Source: Pseudomonas sp. MTM4 (GTDB lineage Bacteria > Pseudomonadota > Gammaproteobacteria > Pseudomonadales > Pseudomonadaceae). From it: 64,000 nucleotides of DNA. Below, in pieces: positions 18,858 through 28,254 of this stretch. Position numbers and translations under genes: made by a program. The notes under the pieces are model-generated. The model saw nothing but the letters and a program-made list of their open reading frames with translations. It was not told the DNA's origin and made no database searches. Location of the stretch: positions 1,860,001 to 1,924,000 of the forward strand of contig NZ_CP048411.1 in NCBI RefSeq assembly GCF_019355055.1. The letters run 5' to 3'. The first letter of the stretch is position 1, and each line of letters begins with the position of its first letter.

Positions 18858-18922
18858 GGTCCGGTCCCGTTTCGTCGCGGCCGCGACGGAGCCAACTCCA
18901 TTGAACCCGGCGGCACCCGGTC

Positions 18923-21052
18923 TCAACGGTCGAGTTGCTGCCAGTCTATGCGCCTTGGAAAGACCAGGGCGTCCTCGACGGCCAAGCCTGGCGCCACCAG
19001 AAAACCCTGCATGACCTGGCAGCCATGGGCAATCAGCCAATCGCGCTGAGCCAGGGTCTCAACCCCCTCAGCGATCACTTCCAACTCCAGGTTCCGCCCA
19101 AGGTCGATGATGGTGCTGACGACCGCCGCGTCACGGGGCGAGTCGAGCATATTGGCAATGAACAACCGGTCGATCTTCAGCGTATCCAGATCGAAATGGC
19201 GCAGATAGGCCAGTGACGAATAGCCGGTGCCGAAGTCATCCACCGCGACTTTGACGCCCAGTTCCCGCAATTGCCGAAGCTTGTCACAGCTCTGCTCCAG
19301 GTCCTGCATCAGCGCGCCTTCGGTGACCTCCAGCTCCAACTGGCGCGGGTCGAGCTGATACTCATCAAGCAGACGGCGTAGCTCGCCTATCAGTCCAGCC
19401 CGGGCAAACTGCACCGGGCTGACGTTGAAACTCAGTATCAGCTTGTCGCCGAAGCGCTCGCGCCAATCTCGACATTGAGCCAGTCCTTCACGCAGCGCCC
19501 ATTCGCCAACCCGATCGATCAGTCGAGTCTCCTCCAGCAAGGGGATGAAGACGTTGGGTTCGACTTCGCCGCGTCCGGCGTAATCCCAGCGCAGCAAAGC
19601 CTCGAATCCGCGCAGTTCGCCGGTCTCGAGTTCTATCTGCGGCTGATAGGCCAGCGCGAAACCATTGCGCTCGATGGTGCTGCGCAGGTTTTCCTCCATC
19701 ATCAGACGCGCATGGGCGCGGCCATTCATTTCGCTGGAGAAGAAGCGGTATTGCTGGCGTCCGGCGCGCTTGGCCTCATACATGGCCATGTCCGCCGAGC
19801 GGAGCAGCTCTTCAACGCTCTGCCCGCAATCGGGGAAATGTGCGATGCCGATGCTCGCGCCCAAGGTGACGTCGGTGCCGTTGATGGTGTGCCGGACCGA
19901 AATCAGTTCGATGAGCTTCTCTGCAACTTTCGCCGCGTCTTCGGGATGATCGAGGGAATCCAGCAAGGCGGTGAATTCGTCCCCGCCCATCCGCGCGATG
20001 ATGTCGTAGGGACGCATGCAGGCTTCCAGCACCCGCGCGACGCGGCAAAGTATCTCGTCGCCGGCATCGTGGCCTAGCGAGTCGTTGATGCGCTTGAAGC
20101 CGTCGAGGTCGATATAAAGGATGGCCATGCGCTTGCCGTTCCGATCGATCCGCGCCAAGGCCGACTCCAGCGCCTGATGAAACCCACGCCGATTCAGCAG
20201 CCCGGTCAGCGAATCGGTTACCGCCTGGGTTTCCAGCTGGACGTGGAGGTTACGCACCACCGACATATCGAGCGCGATCACCACCATCGAGCGCTGTTGG
20301 CGAGGCAGTGGCGAGGAGGACAAGGCAACCGGCAAGGTACCGCCATTGGCGGTGTAGAGCTGCGCCTCGTGCAGGCGGTAGGTGTTGCCGCTACGCCACT
20401 GCTTGTAGAAGTCGGTATCGCGCCAGACTTCGGGCATTTGCGGGGAGGCCAGATGATCGACCAGCGCAGTGCCCTGCAGATCATCGACACTGGTGTGCAG
20501 CATCTGCGCGATCGCCGGATTGGCGAAACTGATGTAGCCATCCTCACCCACCACCAGGATGCCTTCGGCGGCGTTGTTCAGCACCGAGGCATTGAAGGCG
20601 CGCGCGCTGTCGAGCTGCTGGGTCAGCAGCTGCAGATCGCGCCGGTTGTGTTCATGGCTGAGCAGGGTGTTGATCTTGTGCTTGAGCACCTGTGGATCGA
20701 AAGGCTTGAGGATGAAATCAACCGCACCCGTTGCGTAACCGCGCAGCACCGACTCGCGGGTATGCGCAATGGCCGAGACGAAGATGATCGGTGTGTAACG
20801 TGTATGCGGGCTGCCACGCATCAGGCGCGCCACTTCGAAGCCATCCATGCCTGGCATTTGCACGTCCAGCAAGACCAATTCCACGTCCAGATCGAGCAGC
20901 GCCTGCAACGCAGCCTCGCCGGAATTGACCGTATGCACCTGCCAGTCGCCATCACCGAGCAGGGCCTCCATAGCCACCAGATTCGCTTCGCGATCGTCCA
21001 CCACCAGCAGTGTGCGGGTACGAGGTTGTGATTTGGCTTGTGCCCGCGCCAT
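18923..21052 (-). CDS. Response regulator with PAS, GGDEF and EAL domains
   Basis: This 709-residue cytosolic c-di-GMP regulator has four modules. The REC domain spans residues 12-130, with phospho-acceptor Asp63 in LLDVQMPGMDG and Lys in ILKPFD. PAS spans about 150-270. GGDEF spans about 280-445, with intact GGDEF at 356-360 and inhibitory site RPYD at 347-350. EAL spans about 460-705, with EAL at 484-486, then EVTEGAL, DDFGTGYSS, KIDRLF and EVIAEGVET. Both catalytic domains look active, so it could make or break c-di-GMP depending on phosphorylation. It lies 96 bases downstream of a hybrid kinase that probably phosphorylates it. Confidence 0.93.
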   Translation of the reverse strand: MARAQAKSQPRTRTLLVVDDREANLVAMEALLGDGDWQVHTVNSGEAALQALLDLDVELVLLDVQMPGMDGFEVARLMRGSPHTRYTPIIFVSAIAHTRESVLRGYATGAVDFILKPFDPQVLKHKINTLLSHEHNRRDLQLLTQQLDSARAFNASVLNNAAEGILVVGEDGYISFANPAIAQMLHTSVDDLQGTALVDHLASPQMPEVWRDTDFYKQWRSGNTYRLHEAQLYTANGGTLPVALSSSPLPRQQRSMVVIALDMSVVRNLHVQLETQAVTDSLTGLLNRRGFHQALESALARIDRNGKRMAILYIDLDGFKRINDSLGHDAGDEILCRVARVLEACMRPYDIIARMGGDEFTALLDSLDHPEDAAKVAEKLIELISVRHTINGTDVTLGASIGIAHFPDCGQSVEELLRSADMAMYEAKRAGRQQYRFFSSEMNGRAHARLMMEENLRSTIERNGFALAYQPQIELETGELRGFEALLRWDYAGRGEVEPNVFIPLLEETRLIDRVGEWALREGLAQCRDWRERFGDKLILSFNVSPVQFARAGLIGELRRLLDEYQLDPRQLELEVTEGALMQDLEQSCDKLRQLRELGVKVAVDDFGTGYSSLAYLRHFDLDTLKIDRLFIANMLDSPRDAAVVSTIIDLGRNLELEVIAEGVETLAQRDWLIAHGCQVMQGFLVAPGLAVEDALVFPRRIDWQQLDR

Positions 21053-21148
21053 TACCTGACTCTCCTGCCCGCTGCGCAGTTACTTCCGATTTCAATGGCG
21101 GCGGCACGGCGGCCGACTCTGGACGAACGATGCGTCACGTACTTCTCC

Positions 21149-24100
21149 TCATGGACTCTCGTGAGGGCCATCGACGCGCCCCAGGCAGCGTCGCAGCAAC
21201 TCGACCAGCTTGGCGCGTTCGACCGGTTTGAACAGAAAATCGTCGGCACCTGCAGTAATGCTCTGATCGCGGACGGCCGGATCGGCTCCGGCCGCCAGCG
21301 CCACAATCGGCACCTGACAACCATAGTCGTTTCTGAGCTGGCGTATCAGTGCAGGGCCGTCATTATTGGGCAATGCCATGTCCACCAATGCCAGATCGAA
21401 GGCATCCTCATCGAATCGTTCAAGCGCTTCGGTGCTTGTCGTAGCCGGCACCACTTGCAGCCCCTGCTCGTCGAGCAGGGCGCTGATGGCGTATATCGAC
21501 CGCACGTCGGAATCCACCAACAGCACCCGTCGCCCCAGCAGGGGATGCTCCACCTCGTCCATGTTCAGCGCCACAGCCTCAGCCTCAGCCTCAGCCACAG
21601 CGGGCTTCAATGCATCTTCCATATGCTCCAGTCCCTCTGTTTTTGACAACGCAACCGATGAGTAACGCCGTAGCCGCTCCAGATTCTTTTCTGAAAGCGG
21701 TGCCCGGCTGTTCAATATGACTCGTGCATCTTTGAGCGAACGTAGCCTGTCGAGCGCCTCGAGCAGCTCCAGGCCGTCTTCGTTAGGCAGATCGAAATCG
21801 ATGACCAGTACCGTGAAGGCATGCTCCGCATAGGCCAGCCGCGCATCTTCGCTGCTCTGGCAGTCGGTGACACGGTATCCAAGACGCTCGAAATGCTCAT
21901 GCAATTGACGTCGCCGCTCCGGTTCGGTTTCCACGAGCAGCAATCGCGTTGGACTGGCTTCCTGCCGAGCCAGGTCGACGAACAGGCGTTCGAGCTCCGA
22001 GTGCGTCACAGGTTTGAGCAAATAGCGCGAATTGTCATCGGACCAGCCATGCGGCTGCGGCACGCACGAAATGATGTACACCGGCGTGCCCTGGTGCCGG
22101 GCATCCTCTCGCAGGACCCGATGGACCTGCCAGCCACTGATATCGGGCAACAGGATATCGAGGATGACGGCCGCGAAACGGTCGCGTTCCAAGGCCTCCA
22201 GCCCCTCCTGCCCGGTGCCGCAGACGGTACTGGGAAAGCCATGAGATTGCCCAACCTCAGCTACCACAGAAGCGAAATCGGCATCATCCTCGACGATCAA
22301 TACGCCGCCGCCCTGGCCTCGGAGCTGAAACGGCCGCAGCGTCCGGATTTCCGTGGTTGCGGCCAGTCTCAGCGGCAACTCGATAGTGAAACTCGAGCCC
22401 TGACCCGGCGCGCTTCGCAGATGAATACCGCCGCCCAGCACTTCGGCCAGCTGCCGTGCGATGGCCAATCCCAGCCCGGCGCCGCCGTATTGCCGGCTGA
22501 TCGAGCCGTCGATTTGCTGGAAGGCCTGGAAGATCCGTTCGTGCTGGTCTTCAGCGATGCCAACACCGGTATCGGTCACACAGATCTGCAGCATGTCTTC
22601 ATCAGCAGGCTGCTCGGCCGGCTTGCAGGTGACATGGATATCCACGAAGCCCTGCTCGGTGAACTTCAATGCGTTAGTGACGAGATTGCGCAGAATCTGC
22701 TGCAGGCGTGCGCGGTCGGTAACGATCGTCACCGGCACATCCGGCGCGATTCGGGTACCGAGCGCCAGCCCGTTCTGCTCGGCCATCGGCTGGAGCCCAC
22801 TGGTCAGTTCCGCCAGTAGCTCAGCCAGATTGAGCGGTTCCGGCTTGATCTGCATGTGGCCCGCTTCGATCTTGGCCAGGTCGAGCACATCATTGATCAG
22901 CTGCAGCAGGTCATGCCCGGCCCGATGAATGATATCGGCGTGCCGAACCTGCTTCTCGGTCAGATTGGCCGCCGCATTCTGCCTCAACTGATCGCTGAGG
23001 ATCAGGATGCTGTTGAGCGGCGTACGCAGCTCGTGAGACATGTTTGCAAGGAACTCGGACTTGTAGCGATTGGCAACGACCAGCTCGTTGGCCTGATCGC
23101 GCAGACGCCGCTCCGCCGCCTTGCGGTGACCGATATCGATCACCACGGCCTGCACCAGCTGCTCCTCACCGCTGCGCAGCGGCGACAGACCTACCTCGAC
23201 GGGCAACAGACGACCATCGCTGTGACGACCGAACAGCTCGCGGTTTTCACCCAGGCGGCGCGACTCGGGTTCCTGGGCGAAACGATGGCGTATCTCGAGA
23301 TATATCTTGCGCATCGACTCGGGGATCAGCAGCTCGACCGGCTCGCCCACCAGCTCTTGCCGGCTATAGCCGAACAGCAGCTCGGTCTGTCGATTGACCA
23401 TGACGATTCGCCCTTCCTGGTCGAACAGAATGAAGGCATTCGGCGACGCCTCGACGACATTGCGGAAGCGCTCTTCGTCCCGTTTGCGCTGTTGCAGATC
23501 GACCAGATTGAGCAGGTGGTGGATACCGTCATCGCGATTGAAGCTGGTCAGGCTCAGTGAAACCGGTATCGGCGTGCCATCCTCCCGTAACGCGTGGCTT
23601 TCCTGATTGCTGGTTTCCAGCCGCTGCCCACCTGCAGCCTCGCTTAGCACGCCGGGTACATAACGGCCAAGACGCTCGCCAGCGAGCAGACCAGCACTGC
23701 TTCCGAGCAGCGCAGCGGCGCTCTGGTTGGCCAGTTCGATTCGCCCTTGACCATCGCACATCAGGGTCGCCACGGGCAGTTGCTCGATCAGCTGACGGAA
23801 GCGTGCCTCACGCTCCTGAAGTTGCGCACCGAGCGCCTGGCTGTTGCGTAGCGCCCTTTCACGCAGGTAAAGGTAGCCGCCTATCAACAGCGCAAACAGC
23901 ACCGCCGCGGACAGTCCAGCCGCCAGGTTGAAGGCTCCGCTGGCTCGGGTCAGGATGGCTTCATACTCCGGCGTACTGGCCACATCCAGTTGCCAGCTAC
24001 GGCCGTACATATAGATATTTCGGGTGCGACGGAAACTCGCATCGGCGCTGACCGGTGCACGGCCCATCAGCAGAGGCTCATCCGGGGCCCCGGCGTCGAA

Positions 24101-24868
24101 CAGCTGTATCTGAAACAGTTTGCTCCGCGACCCCAGCACGCCTTCCAACAGATCGGTCAGCCGAAAGGCGCCGTGTAGCGTGCCGGCGAAGGCGTTCTGG
24201 CGCTCCTCCAGGGTGGTGATGGGCTCACCGACCCGGTACAGGGGAAGAAACAACAAAATACCCACCTGAACGTTCTGCCCGGTCTCCTGCTTGAGACGCA
24301 AAGGCCCCGTCAGCATTGGCGTGCCAATATTACGCGCGGCAACGACGGCTTCCCTGCGGGTTCCCTCGCTCATCAGGTCGAAGCCCAGCACCCGGCGATT
24401 ACGCCAGTCGAGGGGATGTATGTAATCTGTGATCAGATATTCGGCGCGCTCACCGGCCGGATACATGCGGACGTTTCGGCCACCGTCGCGCATCTTCTCC
24501 AGCACCGAAGCCAGGTTATCCGCGCGCGCATGACGCGATAAAGCGATCGCCTGGATGCCGGGATAGAAGTCCTGTAGCTGAAGCTGATCGGAAGCGCGAG
24601 TCCAGTCTTCCAGACTGACGGTATCGCTCCCAACGAACAAGCCGGCCAGACCGCGCATGACCATCTCGTAGGCACGCATGCGCTCACGCAGACTAGTCTC
24701 GAGGTCGTTGACCACCAGATTGAATCGCTGCGCTTGCTCTGCGTGGATACGCGCTTCCTGAACATGCCATTGCCAGCCGACCCATCCCCCGAGCCCCGCC
24801 ATCAGAACCAGCGTTACTACCAATGGCAGCCAAGGCTTACGGGAATGGAGAGCGGAACGATCATCCAT
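21149..24868 (-). CDS. CHASE-domain hybrid sensor histidine kinase with three receiver domains
   Basis: This is a 1239-residue inner-membrane kinase. TM1 is at about 12-31, a periplasmic CHASE sensor at about 50-300, TM2 at about 314-335, and two PAS domains at about 355-590. The HisKA domain has His612 in ANMSHELRTPLNS, followed by the HATPase at about 720-835. Three receiver domains follow at about 855-965, 975-1090 and 1115-1235, with acceptor aspartates in VILDILLPD, VIDFDLPNEDG and LVDMALPNNDG. There is no HPt domain, so a separate one would be needed for phosphorelay. AEAEAEAV in the last linker is encoded by a hexanucleotide repeat. AGGAGGT precedes the ATG. The downstream GGDEF-EAL regulator is the likely output. 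Confidence 0.93.
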   Translation of the reverse strand: MDDRSALHSRKPWLPLVVTLVLMAGLGGWVGWQWHVQEARIHAEQAQRFNLVVNDLETSLRERMRAYEMVMRGLAGLFVGSDTVSLEDWTRASDQLQLQDFYPGIQAIALSRHARADNLASVLEKMRDGGRNVRMYPAGERAEYLITDYIHPLDWRNRRVLGFDLMSEGTRREAVVAARNIGTPMLTGPLRLKQETGQNVQVGILLFLPLYRVGEPITTLEERQNAFAGTLHGAFRLTDLLEGVLGSRSKLFQIQLFDAGAPDEPLLMGRAPVSADASFRRTRNIYMYGRSWQLDVASTPEYEAILTRASGAFNLAAGLSAAVLFALLIGGYLYLRERALRNSQALGAQLQEREARFRQLIEQLPVATLMCDGQGRIELANQSAAALLGSSAGLLAGERLGRYVPGVLSEAAGGQRLETSNQESHALREDGTPIPVSLSLTSFNRDDGIHHLLNLVDLQQRKRDEERFRNVVEASPNAFILFDQEGRIVMVNRQTELLFGYSRQELVGEPVELLIPESMRKIYLEIRHRFAQEPESRRLGENRELFGRHSDGRLLPVEVGLSPLRSGEEQLVQAVVIDIGHRKAAERRLRDQANELVVANRYKSEFLANMSHELRTPLNSILILSDQLRQNAAANLTEKQVRHADIIHRAGHDLLQLINDVLDLAKIEAGHMQIKPEPLNLAELLAELTSGLQPMAEQNGLALGTRIAPDVPVTIVTDRARLQQILRNLVTNALKFTEQGFVDIHVTCKPAEQPADEDMLQICVTDTGVGIAEDQHERIFQAFQQIDGSISRQYGGAGLGLAIARQLAEVLGGGIHLRSAPGQGSSFTIELPLRLAATTEIRTLRPFQLRGQGGGVLIVEDDADFASVVAEVGQSHGFPSTVCGTGQEGLEALERDRFAAVILDILLPDISGWQVHRVLREDARHQGTPVYIISCVPQPHGWSDDNSRYLLKPVTHSELERLFVDLARQEASPTRLLLVETEPERRRQLHEHFERLGYRVTDCQSSEDARLAYAEHAFTVLVIDFDLPNEDGLELLEALDRLRSLKDARVILNSRAPLSEKNLERLRRYSSVALSKTEGLEHMEDALKPAVAEAEAEAVALNMDEVEHPLLGRRVLLVDSDVRSIYAISALLDEQGLQVVPATTSTEALERFDEDAFDLALVDMALPNNDGPALIRQLRNDYGCQVPIVALAAGADPAVRDQSITAGADDFLFKPVERAKLVELLRRCLGRVDGPHESP
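21574..21597 (-). repeat. In-frame hexanucleotide repeat inside the hybrid kinase
   Basis: Three perfect CAGCCT units and a fourth ending in A lie in tandem. On the coding strand they give alternating Ala-Glu in the linker before the third receiver domain. Copy-number change would lengthen or shorten the linker without a frameshift. Confidence 0.7.
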
Positions 24869-24982
24869 TCGACCTCCTCAGTGCCACTACTATGGCTCGC
24901 TGTCACGAGCTTCAGAGTCACGTATCGTCCAGAGGTTCAATGGCGGATAGAGAAAAGATATAAAAATGGCGTCACTTAAATG

Positions 24983-25013
24983 TCACAGGCGAGACCGTTG
25001 CAGTCCCGCCTGT
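24983..25013 (-). terminator. Probable terminator of the OmpA-like lipoprotein gene
   Basis: An 11-bp inverted repeat with one mismatch (ACAGGCGAGAC / GTCCCGCCTGT) follows the lipoprotein stop codon. On the minus strand the downstream sequence is only weakly T-rich, so efficiency is unclear. Confidence 0.5.
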
Positions 25014-25023
25014 TCGAAGCGAC

Positions 25024-25680
25024 TTACAGCGGCCGCAAGTTGATCTCTACACGACGATTCTGGGCGCGACCGGACGCCGTATCGTTACTGGCGATCGGCT
25101 GGCTCGGGCCCGCGCCATAAGAAGAAATTCGTGACGCGGCGACACCGTTGCCTTCGAGGTAGGCGGCCACGCTACGGGCACGACGGTTGGACAGGTCCTG
25201 ATTGAGCTGTTGCGAACCGGTGCTGTCGGTGTGTCCGACGATATCGATGCCGTTCTTGTTGAACTCTTTGAACACCTGGACGAGAGAGTTCAGGGTTGGA
25301 TAGAAGCTACTGGAGATATCAGCCGAGCTGCTGGGGAAGGTGATGTTGCCTGGCATGATCAACGTCAGGTTATCGCCTTCGCGCTGAACCTGAACGCCAG
25401 TGCCTTGCAGCGTCTGACGCAACTTGGCTTCCTGGGTATCGACGTAATAACCATAGCCACCGCCAGCAGCACCGCCGACCGTCGCGCCGATCAGAGCGCC
25501 CTTGGCACGATCCTTCTTGCTGGACGTGGCGGCACCGATTACCGCGCCGCTGACCGCGCCGATACCGCCATAGATGCCTGCTTTGCCGGCCTCGCGCTCG
25601 CCGGTATAGGGATTAGTGGTACAGCCCGCCAGCAGGGCGATGGTGGCGGCGGCTACGGTCAGGTTGCTGAGCTTTTTCAT
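25024..25680 (-). CDS. OmpA-family outer-membrane lipoprotein (YiaD-like)
   Basis: This is a 218-residue lipoprotein. The signal peptide MKKLSNLTVAAATIALLAGC has a lipobox LLAGC with the acylated cysteine at residue 20. A glycine-rich stretch follows (about 35-80, GGIGAVSGAVIGAA and ALIGATVGGAAGGG), as in glycine-zipper proteins. The C-terminal OmpA peptidoglycan-binding domain shows NITFPSSSADI, DIVGHTDSTGS, LSNRRARSVAAYL and GRAQNRRVEI. It anchors the outer membrane to peptidoglycan. The ATG at 25680 has GAAGGAAG upstream; an in-frame start at 25695 is less likely. Confidence 0.92.
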   Translation of the reverse strand: MKKLSNLTVAAATIALLAGCTTNPYTGEREAGKAGIYGGIGAVSGAVIGAATSSKKDRAKGALIGATVGGAAGGGYGYYVDTQEAKLRQTLQGTGVQVQREGDNLTLIMPGNITFPSSSADISSSFYPTLNSLVQVFKEFNKNGIDIVGHTDSTGSQQLNQDLSNRRARSVAAYLEGNGVAASRISSYGAGPSQPIASNDTASGRAQNRRVEINLRPL

Positions 25681-26155
25681 GATTACTTCCTTCATCTCCG
25701 GGACGTCAGCCTGCCGGCAGTGAATCCGTCACAGGCTGAAAATGCGGCGCTAGGTTAACACCCGACTGAGCGCAGAACCGGAACGGACCGACGAACCCGC
25801 ACCGGATCAATACCTGGCAAAAAGATTTTTGCGCATCGTCATCAACATCGAAGGCGGTGGCGTTCAATTGCATTCGTCGAGACGCTACAGCCATCTAACT
25901 GTTCCATCCCTCGATGGTGGCATAATCGCCGCCCCGCAGATCGCGCGGCCAACTCAGCGAAACTGGACATCGCCTCTCACAGGCTTCGTCTTGCGTAATC
26001 AATGCCCGGCGTAGACTGTGCGATGCCGCAACGCTTCGTGGCCGATCGGCTATGAATTCAGAGCTGCAAGGCCTGTCGGGCGAACCAACATGCGGCATTG
26101 CAGTTCTGACAGTCTCAGAAACCGAATTTTTTCGTAAACAGCCAATAGTTGTTTT
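25681..26155. other. Gene-less stretch between divergent lipoprotein and kinase genes
   Basis: About 475 bases hold the promoters of two divergent genes. Open frames of 60-150 codons cross it, but none has a ribosome binding site with protein-like composition. I saw no repeat, hairpin or sigma-54 site that I would stand behind. Confidence 0.4.
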
Positions 26156-28252
26156 GTGCGGCACGTACGGCGTGCCGCTCAGCCGGAGAGCCGAACCATC
26201 GACATTGCGGATTTGCAGCGCGTCTTCGATGCCTTGCCTGGAAACTTTCTCGTGGTCGCCAATGATGCCGACTACACGATGGTGGCCGCCAGCGAAGAGC
26301 GCCTGCGGGCGACCATGACGCGTCGTGAAGACGTCATTGGTCATCCTCTGTTCCATATCTACAACGGCGGAACGACTTCGGTATCGAGCTCTTCCGGCGT
26401 CAACCAGCTGCGTGCATCACTGGCTGAAGTGACACGCACCGGGCTCGCGCAACAGCTGAAAACGGTCGGCTATCCGCTGCGCGTCCCGCATGACGAACGC
26501 GACCATTACGAGAATCGTTACTGGGACGTCGTCAACGTTCCGGTGCTCGATGAACAGGGCCAGGTCGCCTACATCATTCACCAGGCCGAGGATGTCACCG
26601 AAAGTCTGCTCGAGCAGGAATCGGCGGCGCTGCGTCTGCGCGAGAGCGACGAGCGTCTGAATGCGGCATTGTTGGCGTCCGGCACCGGCACCTTCTATTG
26701 GGATTTACGTAATAACCGCTTGGACATGGACCTGCCCATGCAGCGGCTATTCGGCCTGGAGGGGCTGACTTCGGGTTGGCTCGACGATCTTCTCGACAGG
26801 ATTCATCCAGATGATCGGGCTGCCATTGCCCAGCAGTGCGAACGCTGCGCGCGCTACGGTGACGATCTGGAAATGCAATTCAGGGTCCTCCTGCCGGAGG
26901 GCACCGAGCGCTGGATATTCGATAAGGGGCAAACTTTCACCGATAGCAACGATAGACCCACGTACATGGTTGGTGCCTGTCTCGACATCACCCAGCACAA
27001 ACGCACCGAGCGGGCGCTGCAGCGCCTCAACGAAACCCTCGAACAACGGGTCAACGCCGAAGTAGCCGCGCGGGCGAAAACCGAGGCGGCGCTGCGCCAG
27101 TCGCAGAAAATGGAAGCGGTAGGCCAACTGACCGGCGGCCTCGCCCACGATTTCAACAACCTGCTTGCGGGTGTAATCGGCTCGCTGGAGCTGCTGTCCG
27201 TACGCCTGCAGCAAGGCCGCACGGGGGACTTGGAGCGCTACATTCACAGTGCGCTGACCTCAGCCAATCGGGCAACGGCGCTAACCCATCGCCTGTTGGC
27301 CTTCTCCCGTCGACAGACGCTCGACCCCAGCCCTACCGATCTGAACGCCCTGATAGAAGGGATGATGGAGCTGCTGCAGCGCACCATAGGCCCGTTGGTA
27401 AGTTATTCGACGCAGCTGTCCGATGATCTTTGGTTGACACTCTGCGACACCAATCAGCTGGAAAACGCGCTGCTGAACCTGACCATCAACGCCCGCGACG
27501 CCATGCCCGATGGCGGTCAGCTGACATTGACCAGCGAAAACCTGGTGCTGGGCGAGCCGCTCACCGAAGAACTCACGCTGCCGCCAGGTGAATATGTCGC
27601 GCTCGGCGTACGCGACACCGGTGTCGGCATTCCTCCGGAGAGGCTCGGCTATGTCTTCGATCCTTTCTACACCACCAAACCGCTGGGTGAAGGCACCGGG
27701 CTTGGCTTGTCGATGGTCTACGGTTTCGCCAAGCAATCGGGCGGTGCCGTGCGTATCGAAAGTACCGTGGGCGAAGGAACCAGCGTCTGGATTTACCTGC
27801 CCCGCTATCACGGCCAGTCGGCCAGCCTGCACGCGCCGGCGACGCCTGAGCCGGCCTCCACATCGGTCGAGGGCCGAGCCGTTCTGGTGGTGGATGACGA
27901 GCCCAACGTTCGCACCCTGGTAACGGAGGTCTTGCAGGAAATGGGGCTGAACACCCTGGAGGCTGCCGAAGGCCCAAGCGGCTTGCGTATCCTCGATAGT
28001 GATGCACACCTGGACCTGCTGATTTCCGATATCGGCCTTCCCGGCGGCATGAACGGGCGCCAGCTTGCCGATGCGGCAAGGGAAAAACGGCCGTCCTTGC
28101 GCGTACTGTTCATCACCGGATACGCCGAGAGCTCGGTACTGGACCGTAGCAACACCATGTCGGATTACGAAGTCCTGACCAAACCCTTCACCATCACCGA
28201 CCTCGAAGAAAAGGTTCGCAGCATGTTGGAGCCTGGCCAGGATACGGGCTAG
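26156..28252 (+). CDS. PAS-containing hybrid sensor histidine kinase
   Basis: This soluble kinase has up to 698 residues and no membrane segment. PAS1 (about 20-145) senses an unknown cue. PAS2 is at about 160-290, then a coiled region. HisKA has His331 in [13 protein letters not shown], followed by HATPase with [14 protein letters not shown] (N box) and [13 protein letters not shown]-terminal REC has acceptor Asp in [11 protein letters not shown] and Lys in VLTKPF. This class often controls stress or light responses. GTG at 26156 is the most upstream start, but it lacks a clear ribosome binding site and the true start may lie up to 20 codons downstream. It converges on the acyl-CoA ligase with only two bases between. 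Confidence 0.88.
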   Translation: MRHVRRAAQPESRTIDIADLQRVFDALPGNFLVVANDADYTMVAASEERLRATMTRREDVIGHPLFHIYNGGTTSVSSSSGVNQLRASLAEVTRTGLAQQLKTVGYPLRVPHDERDHYENRYWDVVNVPVLDEQGQVAYIIHQAEDVTESLLEQESAALRLRESDERLNAALLASGTGTFYWDLRNNRLDMDLPMQRLFGLEGLTSGWLDDLLDRIHPDDRAAIAQQCERCARYGDDLEMQFRVLLPEGTERWIFDKGQTFTDSNDRPTYMVGACLDITQHKRTERALQRLNETLEQRVNAEVAARAKTEAALRQSQKMEAVGQLTGGLAHDFNNLLAGVIGSLELLSVRLQQGRTGDLERYIHSALTSANRATALTHRLLAFSRRQTLDPSPTDLNALIEGMMELLQRTIGPLVSYSTQLSDDLWLTLCDTNQLENALLNLTINARDAMPDGGQLTLTSENLVLGEPLTEELTLPPGEYVALGVRDTGVGIPPERLGYVFDPFYTTKPLGEGTGLGLSMVYGFAKQSGGAVRIESTVGEGTSVWIYLPRYHGQSASLHAPATPEPASTSVEGRAVLVVDDEPNVRTLVTEVLQEMGLNTLEAAEGPSGLRILDSDAHLDLLISDIGLPGGMNGRQLADAAREKRPSLRVLFITGYAESSVLDRSNTMSDYEVLTKPFTITDLEEKVRSMLEPGQDTG

Positions 28253-28254
28253 GT

